A stretch of 64,000 bases of DNA from Atrina japonica (taxonomy: Eukaryota; Mollusca; Bivalvia; Pterioida; Pinnidae): positions 113,501 to 177,500 of the forward strand of contig BROG01000794.1 of assembly GCA_030159075.1 (NCBI GenBank). Reading direction: 5' to 3'. A model generated the notes under the pieces. That model had not been told where the DNA came from, searched no databases, and worked only from the letters and a program-made list of their open reading frames with translations. This document shows, one piece after another, positions 48,233-63,549 of this stretch. The position numbers and the translations under genes are program-made. The number at the start of each line of letters is the position of its first letter. Within the stretch, counting starts at the first letter, position 1.

Positions 48233-48292
48233 AGGAGGAGGAGGAGGAGGAGGAGAAGGAGGAGGAGGAGGAGGAGGAAGAGGAGTAAGAGG
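48020..48292. repeat. (GAC/GAT)n then (GAG)n trinucleotide tract
   Basis: GAC, GAT and GGT triplets to 48232, then GAG to about 48292. The poly-Asp, poly-Met and poly-Ile frames on the two strands are by-products. Confidence 0.97.
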
Positions 48293-48549
48293 AGGGGGAT
48301 AGACGAAATAACCAAATTTTGTAAATGTCTGGAAAATGCGTTTTCTGTATTATCTCAGGACGTTTTCATATTCCATAATGTCAAAAAAACATACAGTAAC
48401 AATATATTGTTTGTCCTTATTTAATCTAATAAAACTCTATCCCGATGATGTTGTGTTAGATGTATTCATAGACATTAACTCTCCGAATACTGCAGGTTTT
48501 TAAACTATGTAAAAGTCATATAACGTGTATCGTTTCTTCTTTGTACAAA

Positions 48550-49225
48550 CATAATGTGTGAAGATAATTATCTTTTCCCTGTACAAACGAACCTTATGTA
48601 TGAGAATGAGACTACCCTTCCTCTTTCTTACAAACGACATTATGTATCTATATGAGACTATCCTTCCTCTTTTTACAAACGAACATTATGTATGTAGATG
48701 AGACTATCCTTCCTCTTTCTTACAAACGACCATTATGTATGTAGATGAGACTATCTTTCCTCTTTTTACAAACGACCATTATGTATGTAGATGAGACTAT
48801 CCTTCCTCTTTCTTACAAACGACCATTATGTATGTAGATGAGACTATCCTTCCTCTTTTTACAAACGAACCTTATGTATGGGAATGAGATTATCCCTCCT
48901 CTTTCTTACAAACGAACATTATGTACGTATATGAGACTATCCTTCCTCTTCTTACAAACGAACCTTATGTATGGGAATGAGATTATCCCTCCTCTTTCTT
49001 ACAAACGAACATTATGTATGTATATGAGACTATCCTTCCTCTTCTTACAAACGAACCTTATGTATGGGAATGAGACTATCCTTTCTCTTTCTTACAAACG
49101 AACATTATGTATGTAGATGAGACTATCCTTCCTCTTTTTACAAACGAACATTTTGTAAGTAGATGAGAATATCATTCCTCTTTTTGCAAACAAACCTTAT
49201 GTATGTAGATGAGACTATCCTTCTT
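48550..49225 (+). repeat. Minisatellite, 46/47-bp unit with dimeric order in the middle
   Basis: About 14 units of ACAAACGACCATTATGTATG, TAGATGAGACTATCCTTCCT, CTTTCTT. Between about 48840 and 49100 units alternate (GAACCTTATGTATGGGAATG with GAACATTATGTATGTATATG), giving a 93-bp higher-order period and a spurious 92-codon frame. Confidence 0.88.
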
Positions 49226-50279
49226 CTTCCTCACAGATTATATAGACAGAATAGTTCCTTATTCTCTCCAATTTGATAATAAAAGGACCTAATGAGTCTA
49301 GGTTTCATTCCATGTCATCCCAAGAGTTTGATAAAAATATTTGATGGAAAGGTACAGATTTCAAAATTATATTATAGTTAGTTATTGCGCTGAGGTCTAT
49401 TGAAAAGTATGTATGGCCCAAGTCAATTTGTGATAACTCTGGGTTATCTGCTGATTCAGTTTACAATATCGATAGTCACCAAAATCTTTAAATACATCAT
49501 TGTTGTAGGTTGGTGGAGTAATTCTATCATATCCACCATGGAGCTGGAAAATCTTTTGAAATTACTTATTGCGTTGATATTTACTTGCCAAAGGCAACCC
49601 ACCACTGAAAGACCTCATCTTGAAACTGATGACCATCTATCATTTGTGACTATGTGACCTATGTTTCGTACCAAATTAATTCCTAACTCTTTTGTCATAA
49701 TTTTGTACACAGGGATACCCAAAGCATATGTATTTTGACGATTTAAAAGAATTCAACTATAAAATATTTTCAGAAAAAATTAAGGTTATTTTTAAGGCTT
49801 TAATCTCTATTTTAACTCTATTTTAATTGACTAAAGAATGGCTTTTTAGATTGCATTTTAACCTGACTTAGACGAAAACTACGTTTGCTTGTTGATAAAT
49901 CTGGGCAAATAGATTGGACCGTACAAGACATGTGCCAATACCTTACTCCAAGGAATGCAATGCTGAAAATGCGTCAAAGCTATCATGTGACAGAATGTCT
50001 TTGTTTGGGTTAGACGGGTCGACACAGAATATCAATACCTCGGTGGTACCTGGTCCACCTATGCATTCTTGTCTCATATTCAATTCATCTTATACTATCT
50101 GGTAGACAGTTTGATATAGGTTAGTTTTCTAGTTATTTTTTCTATTCGTAGTACGCCATAGTATATTTAGAAAAATAATATTTTCATGTTTCAAAAACAC
50201 ACACATATTTAGTATAATTTTTTAAAATTTATATAGATAGCCAATTGTTTAAATCTACAATTTTTTTATCGTATTAATC
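49226..50279. other. No gene supported
   Basis: Frames at 49400-49657 and 49914-50105 (GLDGSTQNINTSVVPGPP) are slightly protein-like but unrecognised and lack splice support. Confidence 0.4.
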
Positions 50280-50370
50280 CTTCAACACACGTGATACCTT
50301 TTCTTTTTACATCATTTGTCCTGGACATTCTATTAATTTTAAACTTTGGTATCTGAGAATTTTTAATATA
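50280..50370 (+). mobile_element. Penelope-like tail scrap
   Basis: ACACGTGATACCTTTTC and TTGTCCTGGACATTCTATTA then TTTGGTATCTGAG match the terminal part of the tail. Confidence 0.6.
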
Positions 50371-51789
50371 TTATATTATTTCATATGTTATATGTGGATA
50401 GTTATTCGAGATTTTGATTTTGGGTCAATTTGTCAGATTTAAATATATATATATGTAATAGACTGTATTTGATAATGGATATTCATTTGGTATGTCATTC
50501 ATAAATATGCTATTCAATTTTTTTAATCACATGATAATATGATAATTATGGTAATTGATTTTCTATCAATTAAGAACTAATTACCAAGATAAGGTCAATA
50601 ACCAAGTCACATTAAGGTTTGAAAAGTTACAAAAAGAAACAAAGTCACGTCAAATAATGTGATACACAATACTGTATGTTAGATGTATGATATGTATGGA
50701 ACTTTACAAAAACGACGTTGTTGACAGATCTGGTATAATACTTTGTCAGAATGCATTGAAACAAAAGCCACAATACGCCTACCCACTGTACCATGCAATG
50801 TCATTTTTGTAAAACAAAACAGATATATTCAACGGCGTCTTGTGGCGAACAAGGAGCTTGTTTTCCACACAATAGTTATCAAGCGACACAAATAATGACT
50901 TTTATAACAACGCAGTGAGGTGGAAATATGCTTACTAATTTAGTCTCCGAATAATAGTATCCCATAACACATACCCCTATGCCTTTTACAGTATCAATTC
51001 AGCGGAATATGTAGTAATGTCTTCTTTATTTTTTCCATCAGTTTCCATTACTTGTTTCAGTTTCTCTTACTTCTTGGATCAACTATTTTGTTTGATTAAG
51101 TGATGTTGTAATTGTAAAATTATGTTTTCAAATTATCAGATATCCTGCTCTAATTATATAAAGAGTTAGATAAGTGTTTTGAAATACAAACATTTGATAA
51201 GTGAATATAGATGGTACGATTTTGTCCACAGTTATCAAACAATAAAGCAGTATTAAGTTAGTATCATTGACAGGGTATTTATATATTTTTATTACGAGTT
51301 ATGAGGATATAGTTACTGGTAGAGTATTCTTATGTTTCTATTTTCTTTTGTCTAAACCATATAATTAATATTGTATATTCTTAAAAATGTAGAGAATTAT
51401 ACGTTTGTTATATATTTAATATCTATAACTGAAACACCAAAAACATTTTATATCAGAATTTTTAATCTAATTGTTAGTACTGTTATGACAACACTTTGGT
51501 ATATATGTTTTTATATTCAATAGTAAATATTTGTTGTTCTTTCGTATAAACATGTTATTTGTTTAAACAGAACATCCGACGTGGATGTTAATATTGCTTT
51601 AGATACAATTCTATAATTGTTTTTTATCCTCTTAAAAAGTTACATTTTTTAAAACAGAAAACGGAAGCGACCAAAAAAAAAAAAAAAAATGACAAGTCTA
51701 TATAATATTTGACACAATAAAGCCATACTCAATTGTATATAAATAATTCAAATTGTTCGACGTTAAAACAATGTGTATTTAAATGTTAT

Positions 51790-53100
51790 TTGTATCAAGT
51801 TGAATGTCAAGCAAATGTTCTACCAAACCTTTATCTTTACTCCTTACCAAGATATTGACAGCCGTTAAGGAGAAACTTCAACAATACTGTACAGATGCTT
51901 ATTCCAAAAGCGGTGTAAATCAGATGTGGATACTAAAAAATTTTAAACAGCTTTTAGAAAATTTAAAGGCACACAATTTTTCTCAAATTCACAGTATCAA
52001 AACATATGACTTCTCTACTCTTTACACAACTATTCCACATAAAAAATTAAAAGAAAGACTTTTTAGCATCAAAGACAACTGTTATTTCACTAAAGGTGGT
52101 ACTCGAAAATTTAAATATCTAGTGATTGGCTATCAGAATACTCATTTTGTCAAACACCACTCTGATTCTACACATAAATAAACTGAAGTTGATATAAAAA
52201 ACATGCTGGAATTTCTAATAGACAATATATTTGTAATGTTCGGAGAAGTGGTCTTTCAACAAACTGTCGGCATTCCTATGAAAACCAATTGTGCCCCTTT
52301 ATTGGCCGACCTGTTCCTTTATTCATACGAAGCAGACTTCATTCAGATACTGCTAAATCAAAAGAAGAAAAAGTTAGCGGTGTCCTTTAATTTGACATTT
52401 AGATATATCGACGACGTTTTCTCAATTAATAATGACAATTTTCATACATTTGTCAATGCAATGTATCCCAGCGAACTAGAAATTAAAGATACAACAGAAT
52501 CAAGCACACACGCTTCATACTTAGACATTTTATTTAATATAGACACAGACGGGATATTGGCAACTTAGCTATACGACAAACGCGACGATTTTGGCTTTCC
52601 CATCGTAAATTTTCCACATTTAAGTAGTAATATCCCTCAGTCACCTCAGTCATATGGAGTTTATATTTCCGATCCGATATGCCAGGGCGTGTACAAAATA
52701 TGAAGATTTCATATACAGAGATAAACTACTCATTGACAAATTATTGACACAGTGATATCAAAAACCGCGTTTAACGTCAACGTTCCGCAAATTTTATGAT
52801 CGGTATAATAGTATTGTTTGCGATTACTCTGTTTCACTAAGTGAAATGTTGAGTTGCCTTTTCGTTGGCGGTTGTTGAGACGTCTGTATCAATTGTGAGG
52901 ACGATTCACTATTCACGTATTTCACTGGACTTGACTCTGGACTCACGGAGGGTGTGACCGATCGACAGGGTATGCTTACTCCTCCATGGCACCTGATCCC
53001 AGGTTTCAAGAGGTTTGTGTTTGTCCATTTTTACCGGATTTGTATCTATGTCGTGGACATTCTATTGATTTATACTTTGGTATCTGAGATTTTTTATATA
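51790..53100 (+). pseudogene. Penelope-like retroelement, 5'-truncated, least decayed copy
   Basis: It starts abruptly inside the conserved SSKCSTKPLSLLLTK block and reads in one frame to 52568 with a single stop (TAA at 52179-52181, where relatives have a Tyr codon). A second stop (TAG at 52566-52568) stands where relatives have Lys, and the frame continues beyond into LYDKRDDFGFPIVNF before shifting. Visible RT landmarks: YDFSTLYTTIPHKKLK, FQQTVGIPMKTNCAPLLADL and the catalytic RYIDDVFS. The tail with ACCTGATCCCAGG and TGTCGTGGACATTC ends near 53100, and a (TA)n tract begins 50 bp later. It is nonfunctional but young. It lies in what is probably EMX intron 1, on the opposite strand. Confidence 0.88.
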
Positions 53101-53146
53101 TCTTCCATAAATATAATTTAATAATTGAAATCATTGAAAAGTAGAA

Positions 53147-53281
<135 letters not shown>

Positions 53282-53890
53282 CTTGGAAATTATGATTGTA
53301 TATATCGGATTGAGAGACATATTTTTGTTAATAAATAAGCGTTCAATTAAGGAAAATAATTAATTACTGATGGCATCTATAAATTATTATTCTGTATATC
53401 ATATACAAGTTCGTGTTGGTATTGTCCGCTAAACCCTGATATCAAATTTCTGCAAGTATTTATGGAAGAATTGGGCCATATCACGTTTGTCACAATGTTG
53501 GCATATTTTTTTATCTTTCTTATCATATTATGAATCGTAGAAGCCTCAGATATCTTTCAGAACGATCTGTGGTTGGTACCATAAATTACTTCAAGTATTA
53601 TATCATGAAAGGCAAGTATTCAGAGATTATATTTACATCTCAGTTTAATTATCTGTTTAAGGTCCATTATAACTCAATAACCATACTCAATCGAAACATT
53701 ATGTTTAAAAATTGGATTCCATCTATCAACGGTATTAATAAAAACACACCTACGTCATTATAATGGCATGATTTATTTTTCATCAATTCATTTTCATTTA
53801 GTCTTTAACTATACAGGAGACATTTATAATTGCTTAGTAATGCATATATAAATTGCCATTCATCACATGTCATTATCTCTCATTAAAATC

Positions 53891-53999
<109 letters not shown>

Positions 54000-55059
54000 G
54001 AATCTCACATATTATCAAATTCAGTGAACACGATAAAAGATTATATCACAGCGCAAAGCGATAATCAGTATGAATACTGGTAAAGTAAAATCACCAATAT
54101 CAATACATATACATAACATATATTAATGAAATTAGCCAATGAAATGAAAAGAAACATAGTGAATCGACATAAACATGTTTTTTTTCTGAAAATAGTGTTA
54201 AAATCGACAGCGTTTTTAATCTACATTTTACATCTACTTAAGCCACTGTCAGACATTAGATAAAATCCACAGCGTTTTTGACAATCTTAGGACAACATCT
54301 GGCATAGTTAATCTCGTCTGTAAGACAAATTACAACAATATACAATATGAAAAAAATCCCCAAAACAGAAAATGAAATAAAGGAAAACAATCTATGTATA
54401 GTAAAATGTTTTTTCAGGTAAAATTTAGCTCATTTATTAAAGATATATATTTCGAATGAGATTCCCATTTCAGTTTCTTCCAATAATCAAAGAGTAAAAT
54501 TTATCTTTGACAGTTTTGCACCATAGGTCATTCTAATCATAGAAATTATGCCTAAATCTTAGACAAAACCAATTAATTGGGCCTTTCGCGTCCAAAAGAT
54601 CGTCCATATTCTCTGATGTTGCATTACACAGTATAGATTAAGGCATTTATTAAATTCTGTCGAGTTCCTGAAATCTAAATATCTATAAACCGCTTAGTAA
54701 CCAATTTTGTATTATTGTGTGTTCCGTCATACAAAGAGCGTTTTGTTGCTCTGTTGATGATCACGTGAATCTCGCTAAAGCTGCGGATTCGGCAACAGAT
54801 CATCCGCTTGTTGTGTGTTTGTGCATATCGATAATACTAGATGCAGCAACAGAACTATTGCATTAACAATTGTAACTGTACATGTCAGTCTATATCTTAT
54901 ATGGACCGGTCCAATAATTTCTTATATGGACTAGTGGATAGAATATTATAAAATACCTGATGAAAGTAAAATTATTTAAAATGTTACTTGTTTAATTGGT
55001 TATTACAGCTACATGAAAAACGTTATATACAATATTGGTTCGAACAAATGTCAAGTTTA

Positions 55060-55148
<89 letters not shown>

Positions 55149-56034
55149 GTATAAGTAAGTTTACTATAAAGGAAATTTCAATAACATCCTTGTATTTGCA
55201 ATTTTTATAAATTTTGCATTTGCTTTCTATTATAATACAGACAGTTTATAGCCTATACTTCCGTTGACATTGTCTCTTCACAAAACATTAGTACAATAAA
55301 GGTCAGTAAAATGTCTTAATTTTGTGAAATCGTTTGTATTTATTGTCATGTCTTTATCTGCAATTCAAATTTTGACAGATTTAGAATTTTAACTATAAAT
55401 TTGAAACCATAAATGACTTTCTCTGGTCAGTAATTAGGGATAGTTACGAGTTGCTTAGAATGATGGCTGCTTTGATAGTTGGACTTTGATTAATTGTGTG
55501 ATAGTTGGAGTAGTCCAATGGTCATGGGGGCATGTTAGAAAGCAAATGGTCAATTGAGACACGCGAGGTTAAGCGTCTCATATCTCAAAAGACAATACAT
55601 GAAGAGAAATAAATCTGCGTTTGGGCGTTTCTCGTTAAGCTCTATAATAGGAATTGTGACTAGTCTTTGAGCAATATAGTTGTTACATGGGAATTTCAGT
55701 TCATAGTGATTCTCATGTTCTAAGTCCTGAGCAGAGCATTCTAATAATCATCACAGGTCCATGTCTAATGAACAGATGTTCCAGCACCACCTACTTTAAA
55801 CGCATGTCAAAACAAGAAAGACAACTCTTGTTTGTAAGATGATTAATATATCATTATTAATCACATATATCATGTGTAATAATATGATACTAGTAGATAA
55901 ATTCAACCCAAACTATAACTAAAATATTTTTGTGCAATGAAAAATGATGATGCCAAAGATTGTTCCTTTATACTACCATTATAAGGTATTGGTAATTACG
56001 TGTGACTGTATTCTAAAATGGAGATGATACTAAT
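54000..56034. other. No gene seen; one (TA)n tract
   Basis: Presumptive EMX intron 1. Apart from the (TA)n tract at 55060-55145 nothing is recognised, and no EMX first exon is visible on the minus strand. Confidence 0.5.
55060..55145. repeat. (TA)n microsatellite
   Basis: About 86 bp of TA. Confidence 0.98.
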
Positions 56035-57440
56035 GGCACGCCAAAATCACATCCATGTATGACACGTCAAAATCACATTAATGAGTTAAACCTAGTTTTT
56101 CTCAGTTAAACCCAGTTTTTCTCCAGTTAAACCTTGTTTTTCTCAGTAACCCACATTAACTGGAGAAAAACTAGGTTCAACTGAGAAAAACTAGGTGTAA
56201 CTGCGCCAAAACCACAACAATGAGTTAAACCTATTTTTTCTCGAGAAAAACCTAGTTTAACTGAGAAAAACTAGATTTAACTGCGTCACAATCACATTAA
56301 TGAGTAGTAATATGATTTTGGCGCAGTTAATCTTAGTTTTTCTCACTTAAACCTAGTTTTTCACCAGTTAATGTGGGTTACGAGAAAAACTAGGATTAAC
56401 TGGAGAAGAATTAGGTTGAATTCGTTACCCATTTCAACTGGAGAAAAACTAGGTTTAACTGCGAAAAACTGGGTTTAACTACGCCAGAATCACAAAAATA
56501 AGTTAAACCCTGTTTTTCTCAAGAAAAATACTAGATTAACTGAGAAAAACTAGGTTAATTGCCAGTTAATCCTAGTTTTCTGAGCTAAATCTAGTTTTTT
56601 CAGTTAATATGGGTTACGAGAAAACCTAGGATTAACTCATTCGGTGCTTCATCATCTTAACCTAGATTTTCTCAGTTAAAGCTAGTTTTTCTTCAGTTAA
56701 ACCTATATTTTCTCAGTAACCCACATAAGCTGGAGAAAAACTAGGCTTAACTGAGAAGAACTGGGTGTAACTGCACCAAAATCACAAAAATGAGTAAAAG
56801 CTTGTTTTTTCCCCGAGAAAAAATTAGTTTAGCTGAGAAAAACTAGGTTTAAATGCGACACAATAACATTAATGCGTATTTCGCGCAGTTAATCCTAGTT
56901 TTTCTCAGTTAATTTTAGTTAATTTTGGTTACCAGAAAAAGTAAGATTAAACGGTAGAAAAATCAGGTTTAACTCGTAACCCACATTAACTGGAGAAAAA
57001 CCAGGTTTAATTGAGAAAACCTAGGTTTAACTGGAAAAAAACTAAGTTAATCTGAGAAAAACTAGGTTTAACTCATTAATGTGATTTTGGCGTGCTATAT
57101 CAATGAGTTAAAACTAGTTTTTCTTGGTAAAATCTAGGGTTTCGCCAGTAAAATAAGTATGTTTTTTCTCCAGTAAAATATAGTTTTTCTCAGTTAAACC
57201 TAGCTTATTTCAGTTAAATCAAGTTTCGAAAAAAAATATGTTTATCTCATAAATGTAATTTTGGTGTCACAATTTGAATAAAGTGCAAAACACTAGCTTT
57301 AACTGCACTAAAACTACATCGATACTGATTAATGTGTTTTTAGAACAGTTAAAACTAATTTTTCACAGTTGAACCTGAAATCTCGCATCTATTGGAGAAA
57401 TGCTTGGTTTAACTGGAGAAAAACTAGGTTTAACTGGAGA
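56035..57440. repeat. Foldback repeat made of inverted CTAG modules
   Basis: Dozens of copies of CAGTTAAACCTAGTTTTTCTC and its reverse complement alternate. The block 56035-57094 is bounded by inverted ends: GCACGCCAAAATCACAT on the left, and AATGTGATTTTGGCGTGC on the right. Further modules run on to 57440. The motif GTGGGTTACGAG marks internal turning points. No protein is encoded; a 70-codon frame at 57369 is incidental. Confidence 0.85.
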
Positions 57441-57444
57441 AAAA

Positions 57445-57829
57445 CTACGTTTTTTATTGTAAACATAAAACCAAGTATAGTTTTGCTCACGAAGATTGTT
57501 TCTGTCTATTTGACATCAAAAGTTGAACTCAAATTTAACATAAAAGAAGAGTTTCAAAAAAAAAAAAATGGTATCATATAAGGTAAAAAATAATAAGTAT
57601 ATTCCTCCTAAAAGCAACCGCTGTAAAAGATGACTATTGTAGCCAATGAGAAGTTTTAAATTTAAACGGTATTATTCATCCGAAATATTACTTTGGTAAC
57701 AATAATGAGCTAGTACCGAAATACCAGTTACTGGGTTTATATATACCCGTCGGTTGTTAATACCTTAAACATGTTACCAAAGTTATAGTTTTGCAAATAG
57801 AACAACGCCAAAACAAATGTGCAATACTA

Positions 57830-57830
<1 letters not shown>
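57445..57830 (-). repeat. Retrozyme-family monomer ending in a (GT)n tract
   Basis: Family landmarks are present (TGGTATCATATAAGG, GACTATTGTAGCC, GTACCGAAATACCAG). The next unit begins and stops within the hammerhead stem III region (ACTATCGT), where the sequence turns into a 90-bp (GT)n run. The core is degraded. Confidence 0.75.

Positions 57831-57921
<91 letters not shown>
57831..57921. repeat. (GT)n microsatellite
   Basis: About 90 bp of GT starting inside the hammerhead region of a retrozyme copy. Confidence 0.98.
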
Positions 57922-57924
<3 letters not shown>

Positions 57925-57959
57925 GAAACATCAGTAGCTATCAATATTTGAACTTTTAA

Positions 57960-59425
57960 TTGTTCTCCAGGTTAAAAAGAATTATACATTAATCCATCAA
58001 AAAGTATAAACCCAGCAGACAGCAGCATCTTTTATTAACAAAGTTTGAAGTGGAGTGAACGTGCTTTGAACTGATGGTTTATGTAATTAACGTTTGATTA
58101 AAATAACTTATTAACGAAAATATAGTGCCTTCTTTCACATCCCTTAACCTTCAAAAATCCCTTATCTAAAGATAACAAACTTATTACAAATGAGTGATGC
58201 TATCTTAACCAGCTATGTTTGTCATTTTGAATTACAATTTTGATTTCAGATATTGTTCCTATGTATTTGCTAGAAATTCAAAGACTTCAAAAGACTTGCT
58301 TACTTTCAAGGATTTTCAGAGATGAGGCCAGCTAATCAATTTAATGAAGTGAAATCTGCCAATTTGGATATTTTGTCACATAATTTCTGTTTTCACATCA
58401 TGTTATTTACAAAAGATTTGATATAAGTGATTCATGATAATGTTAATAGCGTTATGTAAAGTTCAATCCCTGAGACTTAATCACCCGAGGCATTAATACA
58501 TTTTAGCTACTGTGGTACTATTTGCCCAGCACAAACACGGAAAGTATAAGATTTTCCCTACTTAACTTTTAATTAGTTTAAAACTCCGAAAAGGAATATT
58601 ATTTACCGTTAGGATTTAGGAGTCATATAGTAGATTTGTGTGTGGTAATAATCCTAAAGGCTATTGACAACTGAAAATTCAGTTCAATGTAAATTAGTGA
58701 AATACTCTCTCAAATTTTAATATCCTCTTCTAAATTCTTTGAGGGTATATTCAATTTCCTTTGTACAACGTATAGTATGACACTGAAGCAGAGGGCTTAA
58801 CCACGACAATATCATAAAAGAAAATGATGTCATTTTTAGGCATTTCATTGTCCGGAAAGAATGCTGAGCGTTAATGGAAATGGTACAATAATTGTACTAG
58901 GTAATCACATTTATACCAAAGGACGTGCAAATGAGCTTAAATATTCCATTATACGCAGTTATGTAAAGCATCCAGAGAGTAATATAATTAACCTGTGACG
59001 CCCAGATATATATTTGTACTCATGATCCCAAAAATCAGCGGCTGCACCGTCTCAAATATATTTAATTCGAAATAAAAGTATCGGGTGTCAAATTTGAATT
59101 AGGAATGCGAGAACAATTTTGTGTGTTTTAGTTAGAAGAGTTAAGGTGAGCAACGAATAAGTTACTTACAATGGTAACATTTACTTTCTCGTTAACTCAA
59201 AAACAAAGTTCTTTTCTAGTTTCTACTATAAAACATTCGCAGACGAATGCTTTGGATAATATTAGACTCTTTATCTCATAAAAAGTTTATATGCATATTC
59301 GGGAAAAGAATAATAAAAACAAACAAACAAAAGCATTAAATGCAATAAGGCAAAAAACACCCACAACAACTAAATCGACAAAATCAACTCAACTTTTCAA
59401 CCTGAGCCCCCTACAGTATCTACAG
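57960..59425. other. No supported feature
   Basis: Unique-looking AT-rich sequence without a frame or repeat I can support. Confidence 0.5.
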
Positions 59426-59429
59426 TGGT

Positions 59430-60620
<1,191 letters not shown>

Positions 60621-60624
60621 CAGA

Positions 60625-63340
60625 CTAGTAACAAAGGTAGTCAGGCAAACAGAGAGGCAGATTGACAGAGGGATAGATGGGTAGTTGGTATATAACTGGG
60701 TGGCTGGTGGATTGATAAAAAAGATGTGGGATAGACATAACAGACAAAGGGCAACACTGAGTAGTTACCCTAGGTTTAAAAATTCTACTCAATTTGATAA
60801 TTGATATTTTATGAGTATCAGATGAGCGAAAGGTTAATGTAGAAGAAAGAATCAGGTCTTGGTGTACCGGCAGTGATCTGAAGTCGACCGGTATCGTATA
60901 TAGCACACGGTCACACTCCACTTCCGTCCTTATCGGCTGTTCACAACTTCACCATAACTCAAGACACTTAACTCGCTGTTTGACAGGGTGTGCTTCCAAT
61001 TTTCAAATAATTTGATTGATTTTTTGCGATTTCGGTTGTTTGACTGTTATAATTAAATTTGGCACTGTTTTCGGGTGCATGGTTCCTTAAAACAGCAATT
61101 AGCTTACTGTAATATAATCTGCTTGCTAGGATATTCATAATCATTTATTTATTGTGCGCAGAGGAAAGTCTAACAGTGTTAATGTTTTCGAGTTGAGAGA
61201 GTGATGTCTCCTCGTAGAAACAAACGTTCCACACAGAAACTATTTCTGTCAACAATATTTATCTAAACCAATGCAAAAACAGATGTTTTCTACACGACTA
61301 TCTTCTGGTGATGAAGTTTTTATTGTGTCGTGACGTAATACTACAAGAAAATCATTTGAAAGATCAACGGTCATATATACCAAACCTAAGTTCAAATTTT
61401 ATTGTATGTATCTACATCAGTGAGTTATCTATTCACTTATTTCTCGTCAAAATATCATTCCTTTTCGATAAAGCTACACTAAAAGATTGTCAGATACTAA
61501 TTCATATTTGTGCAGCGAAAGTGATCAACGTAATGTTAAATCTTGTCGCCCTTATAATGTTCGTACACATATTGACGTGTAATCTTAAATATGACGTATA
61601 CTGACAAAATAATAGTGTAAATAAAATGTTATGACCCCACAATGGTAGATAAAGATACATGCTCATGTCGAGAAGTGCAAAATTAATGTAAACTTGTCCA
61701 ATAGGACTACCAGGGTAAACAGAATACCTGCTGATCAAATTAACACTTATAGACCAATTACAGATAAGTATAGATAAACGCTTACATTGAGTGACGACTG
61801 GAATACGTGATAAACAAATTAATTTATACATTGTATATATAATGAATTAATGCATATTAGTTTTTAGATATGGAAACTCATGACTCTTAAGCGATTTGAA
61901 ATTTTGAAATGAAACTTTTTTTTTCAAATCCCTTCGATATCTGAACTTCAAAAATATCAATGTTATGTTTCTCTTGCTTACGTTTGTATTGACACACAGA
62001 ATGTAGTATTTCACATTGCATCACCAAATAGAATGTGTATGAATTTGCCATTGCTTTCATTATTTTTGTCTTTCGAATTATTGATTTATTTACAGAACGA
62101 AAATTTAAATTCAGTAAAAATAATTCTCATAATAAATCGCAGTCCAATATTGACCACAGCAATTGAAAATATACACTCCAGGAAATATACAGATGGGATA
62201 TATCGTAAATATGCTAGTGACCTCATTGAACCGAACTACAATAATTCGCAATGATATAAATCTGTGTCTATGTTTCTTCAAAAGCAATTTGCATTCTCTC
62301 ATGTGATCTGCCTACACAATGGAAGCGACCACAATCATAAATCTTGACCGAGATAAGAACTTTTTCCCGCCCACCATGGATGGTGTCATCGAAACTGTTT
62401 TTATACGTGATCTGAAGTTTTGTAAACATATACTGATGAACTGCATGTTCCATTCAAGAACACACAGAAACTAATTGAAAACGCAAAACATTTAAAAACA
62501 GATTATTCTTCTTTAGAAAGAAACTAGATAAACAGACTGATATGGATGGTTGTTGGTCATCGTCCATATTACCTTTCCCACGCGCAGCATATCTTTTAAA
62601 TGTCGCACAGTATACCTCATATTTATCTGTCAGTTTCTTCAAATCATAATAATGTTCTCTCCTCTATCATTACAAACCACCACCACCATATAACTGAAGT
62701 GTGCAGTTAAACACTATTAAAATTCAAATTAAAGAATACAAATATGTATATATCAATCAGTAGAAAAGATTCTGAATCGATTTTATTTATATTTCATTTA
62801 TATTTATTATTTATTACAAATAGATAATTAAAGGGCATAATGGCCACGCTTAGATCATCGGTACATTGTTGGTAGTATCACTTCTGACGAATGCGTAATT
62901 GTGTGGGTGCCAAAGGATTGGTATTAGTCACTCTAATATATTGTTGTTTTGTGTGATTTCATATGTTCTGAGATACCTAGAAGTGGCCAGTGAAAATATT
63001 GTAAAATGTTTTGAATTTTGGCTACAAATAAATGTAACTAAGTGTACGATTATAAACGCACATTTTGTCCTCAATATGTATACTTTTTGTTTATATTGTA
63101 ATGGGAAAAGATAAAAATGTAATTTATCACCTTGTAAAAATTCTTAATGTTGTAAAACTATAGTCGAAAAAATGGACAATTTATTCTTTAATTATTTTAG
63201 AAATAACTGTTGAAAGTAATCATCCAAAACTCGCCATGTGGGAATATTTCCATCCATAAACACGTTAATATGATAAAACGGATATAGAAGAATTTTGATC
63301 ATTTCGATTTCAATGCACAAATACTTGTTTAAAATCTTCT
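60625..63340. other. No gene supported
   Basis: Frames of 60-109 codons (for example 61308-61604, 61502-61831, 62033-62254) are unrecognised, overlap on opposite strands and lack coding features. No EMX first exon was found. Confidence 0.45.
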
Positions 63341-63398
63341 AATGTTTGTCTACAGACGAAAGTCTGTGAAACTTTTTAATATAAGATTTAACTTTTGT

Positions 63399-63549
63399 CT
63401 TCAACTCTGCGACGGTGCCATTTCATACTACTTTATCATGATTTGTCGGAAGGTGGTGCCACAAACAAGTCAGTTATCTGCCATAAAACAATTAGTTAAC
63501 GATTTACAAAGTAAAATTGAAAAGCCACACACGGCGGAAAATAACTGGT
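63399..63549 (+). CDS. Weak candidate exon, unrecognised
   Basis: Within a 69-codon frame, the stretch RKVVPQTSQLSAIKQLVNDL continuing QSKIEKPH looks like a short amphipathic helix and is followed by a donor-like TG|GTAAAT. The upstream acceptor is ambiguous. No family recognised; may be chance. Confidence 0.12.

Noticed and set aside
46712..48424. Poly-Ile, poly-Met, poly-Asp and poly-Asn frames
   Set aside because: They are read from AAT, GAT and GAG trinucleotide microsatellites; there is no unique sequence or splice support.
52824..53009. 61-codon minus-strand frame
   Set aside because: It is antisense to the C-terminal and tail region of the 51.8-53.1 kb Penelope-like copy.
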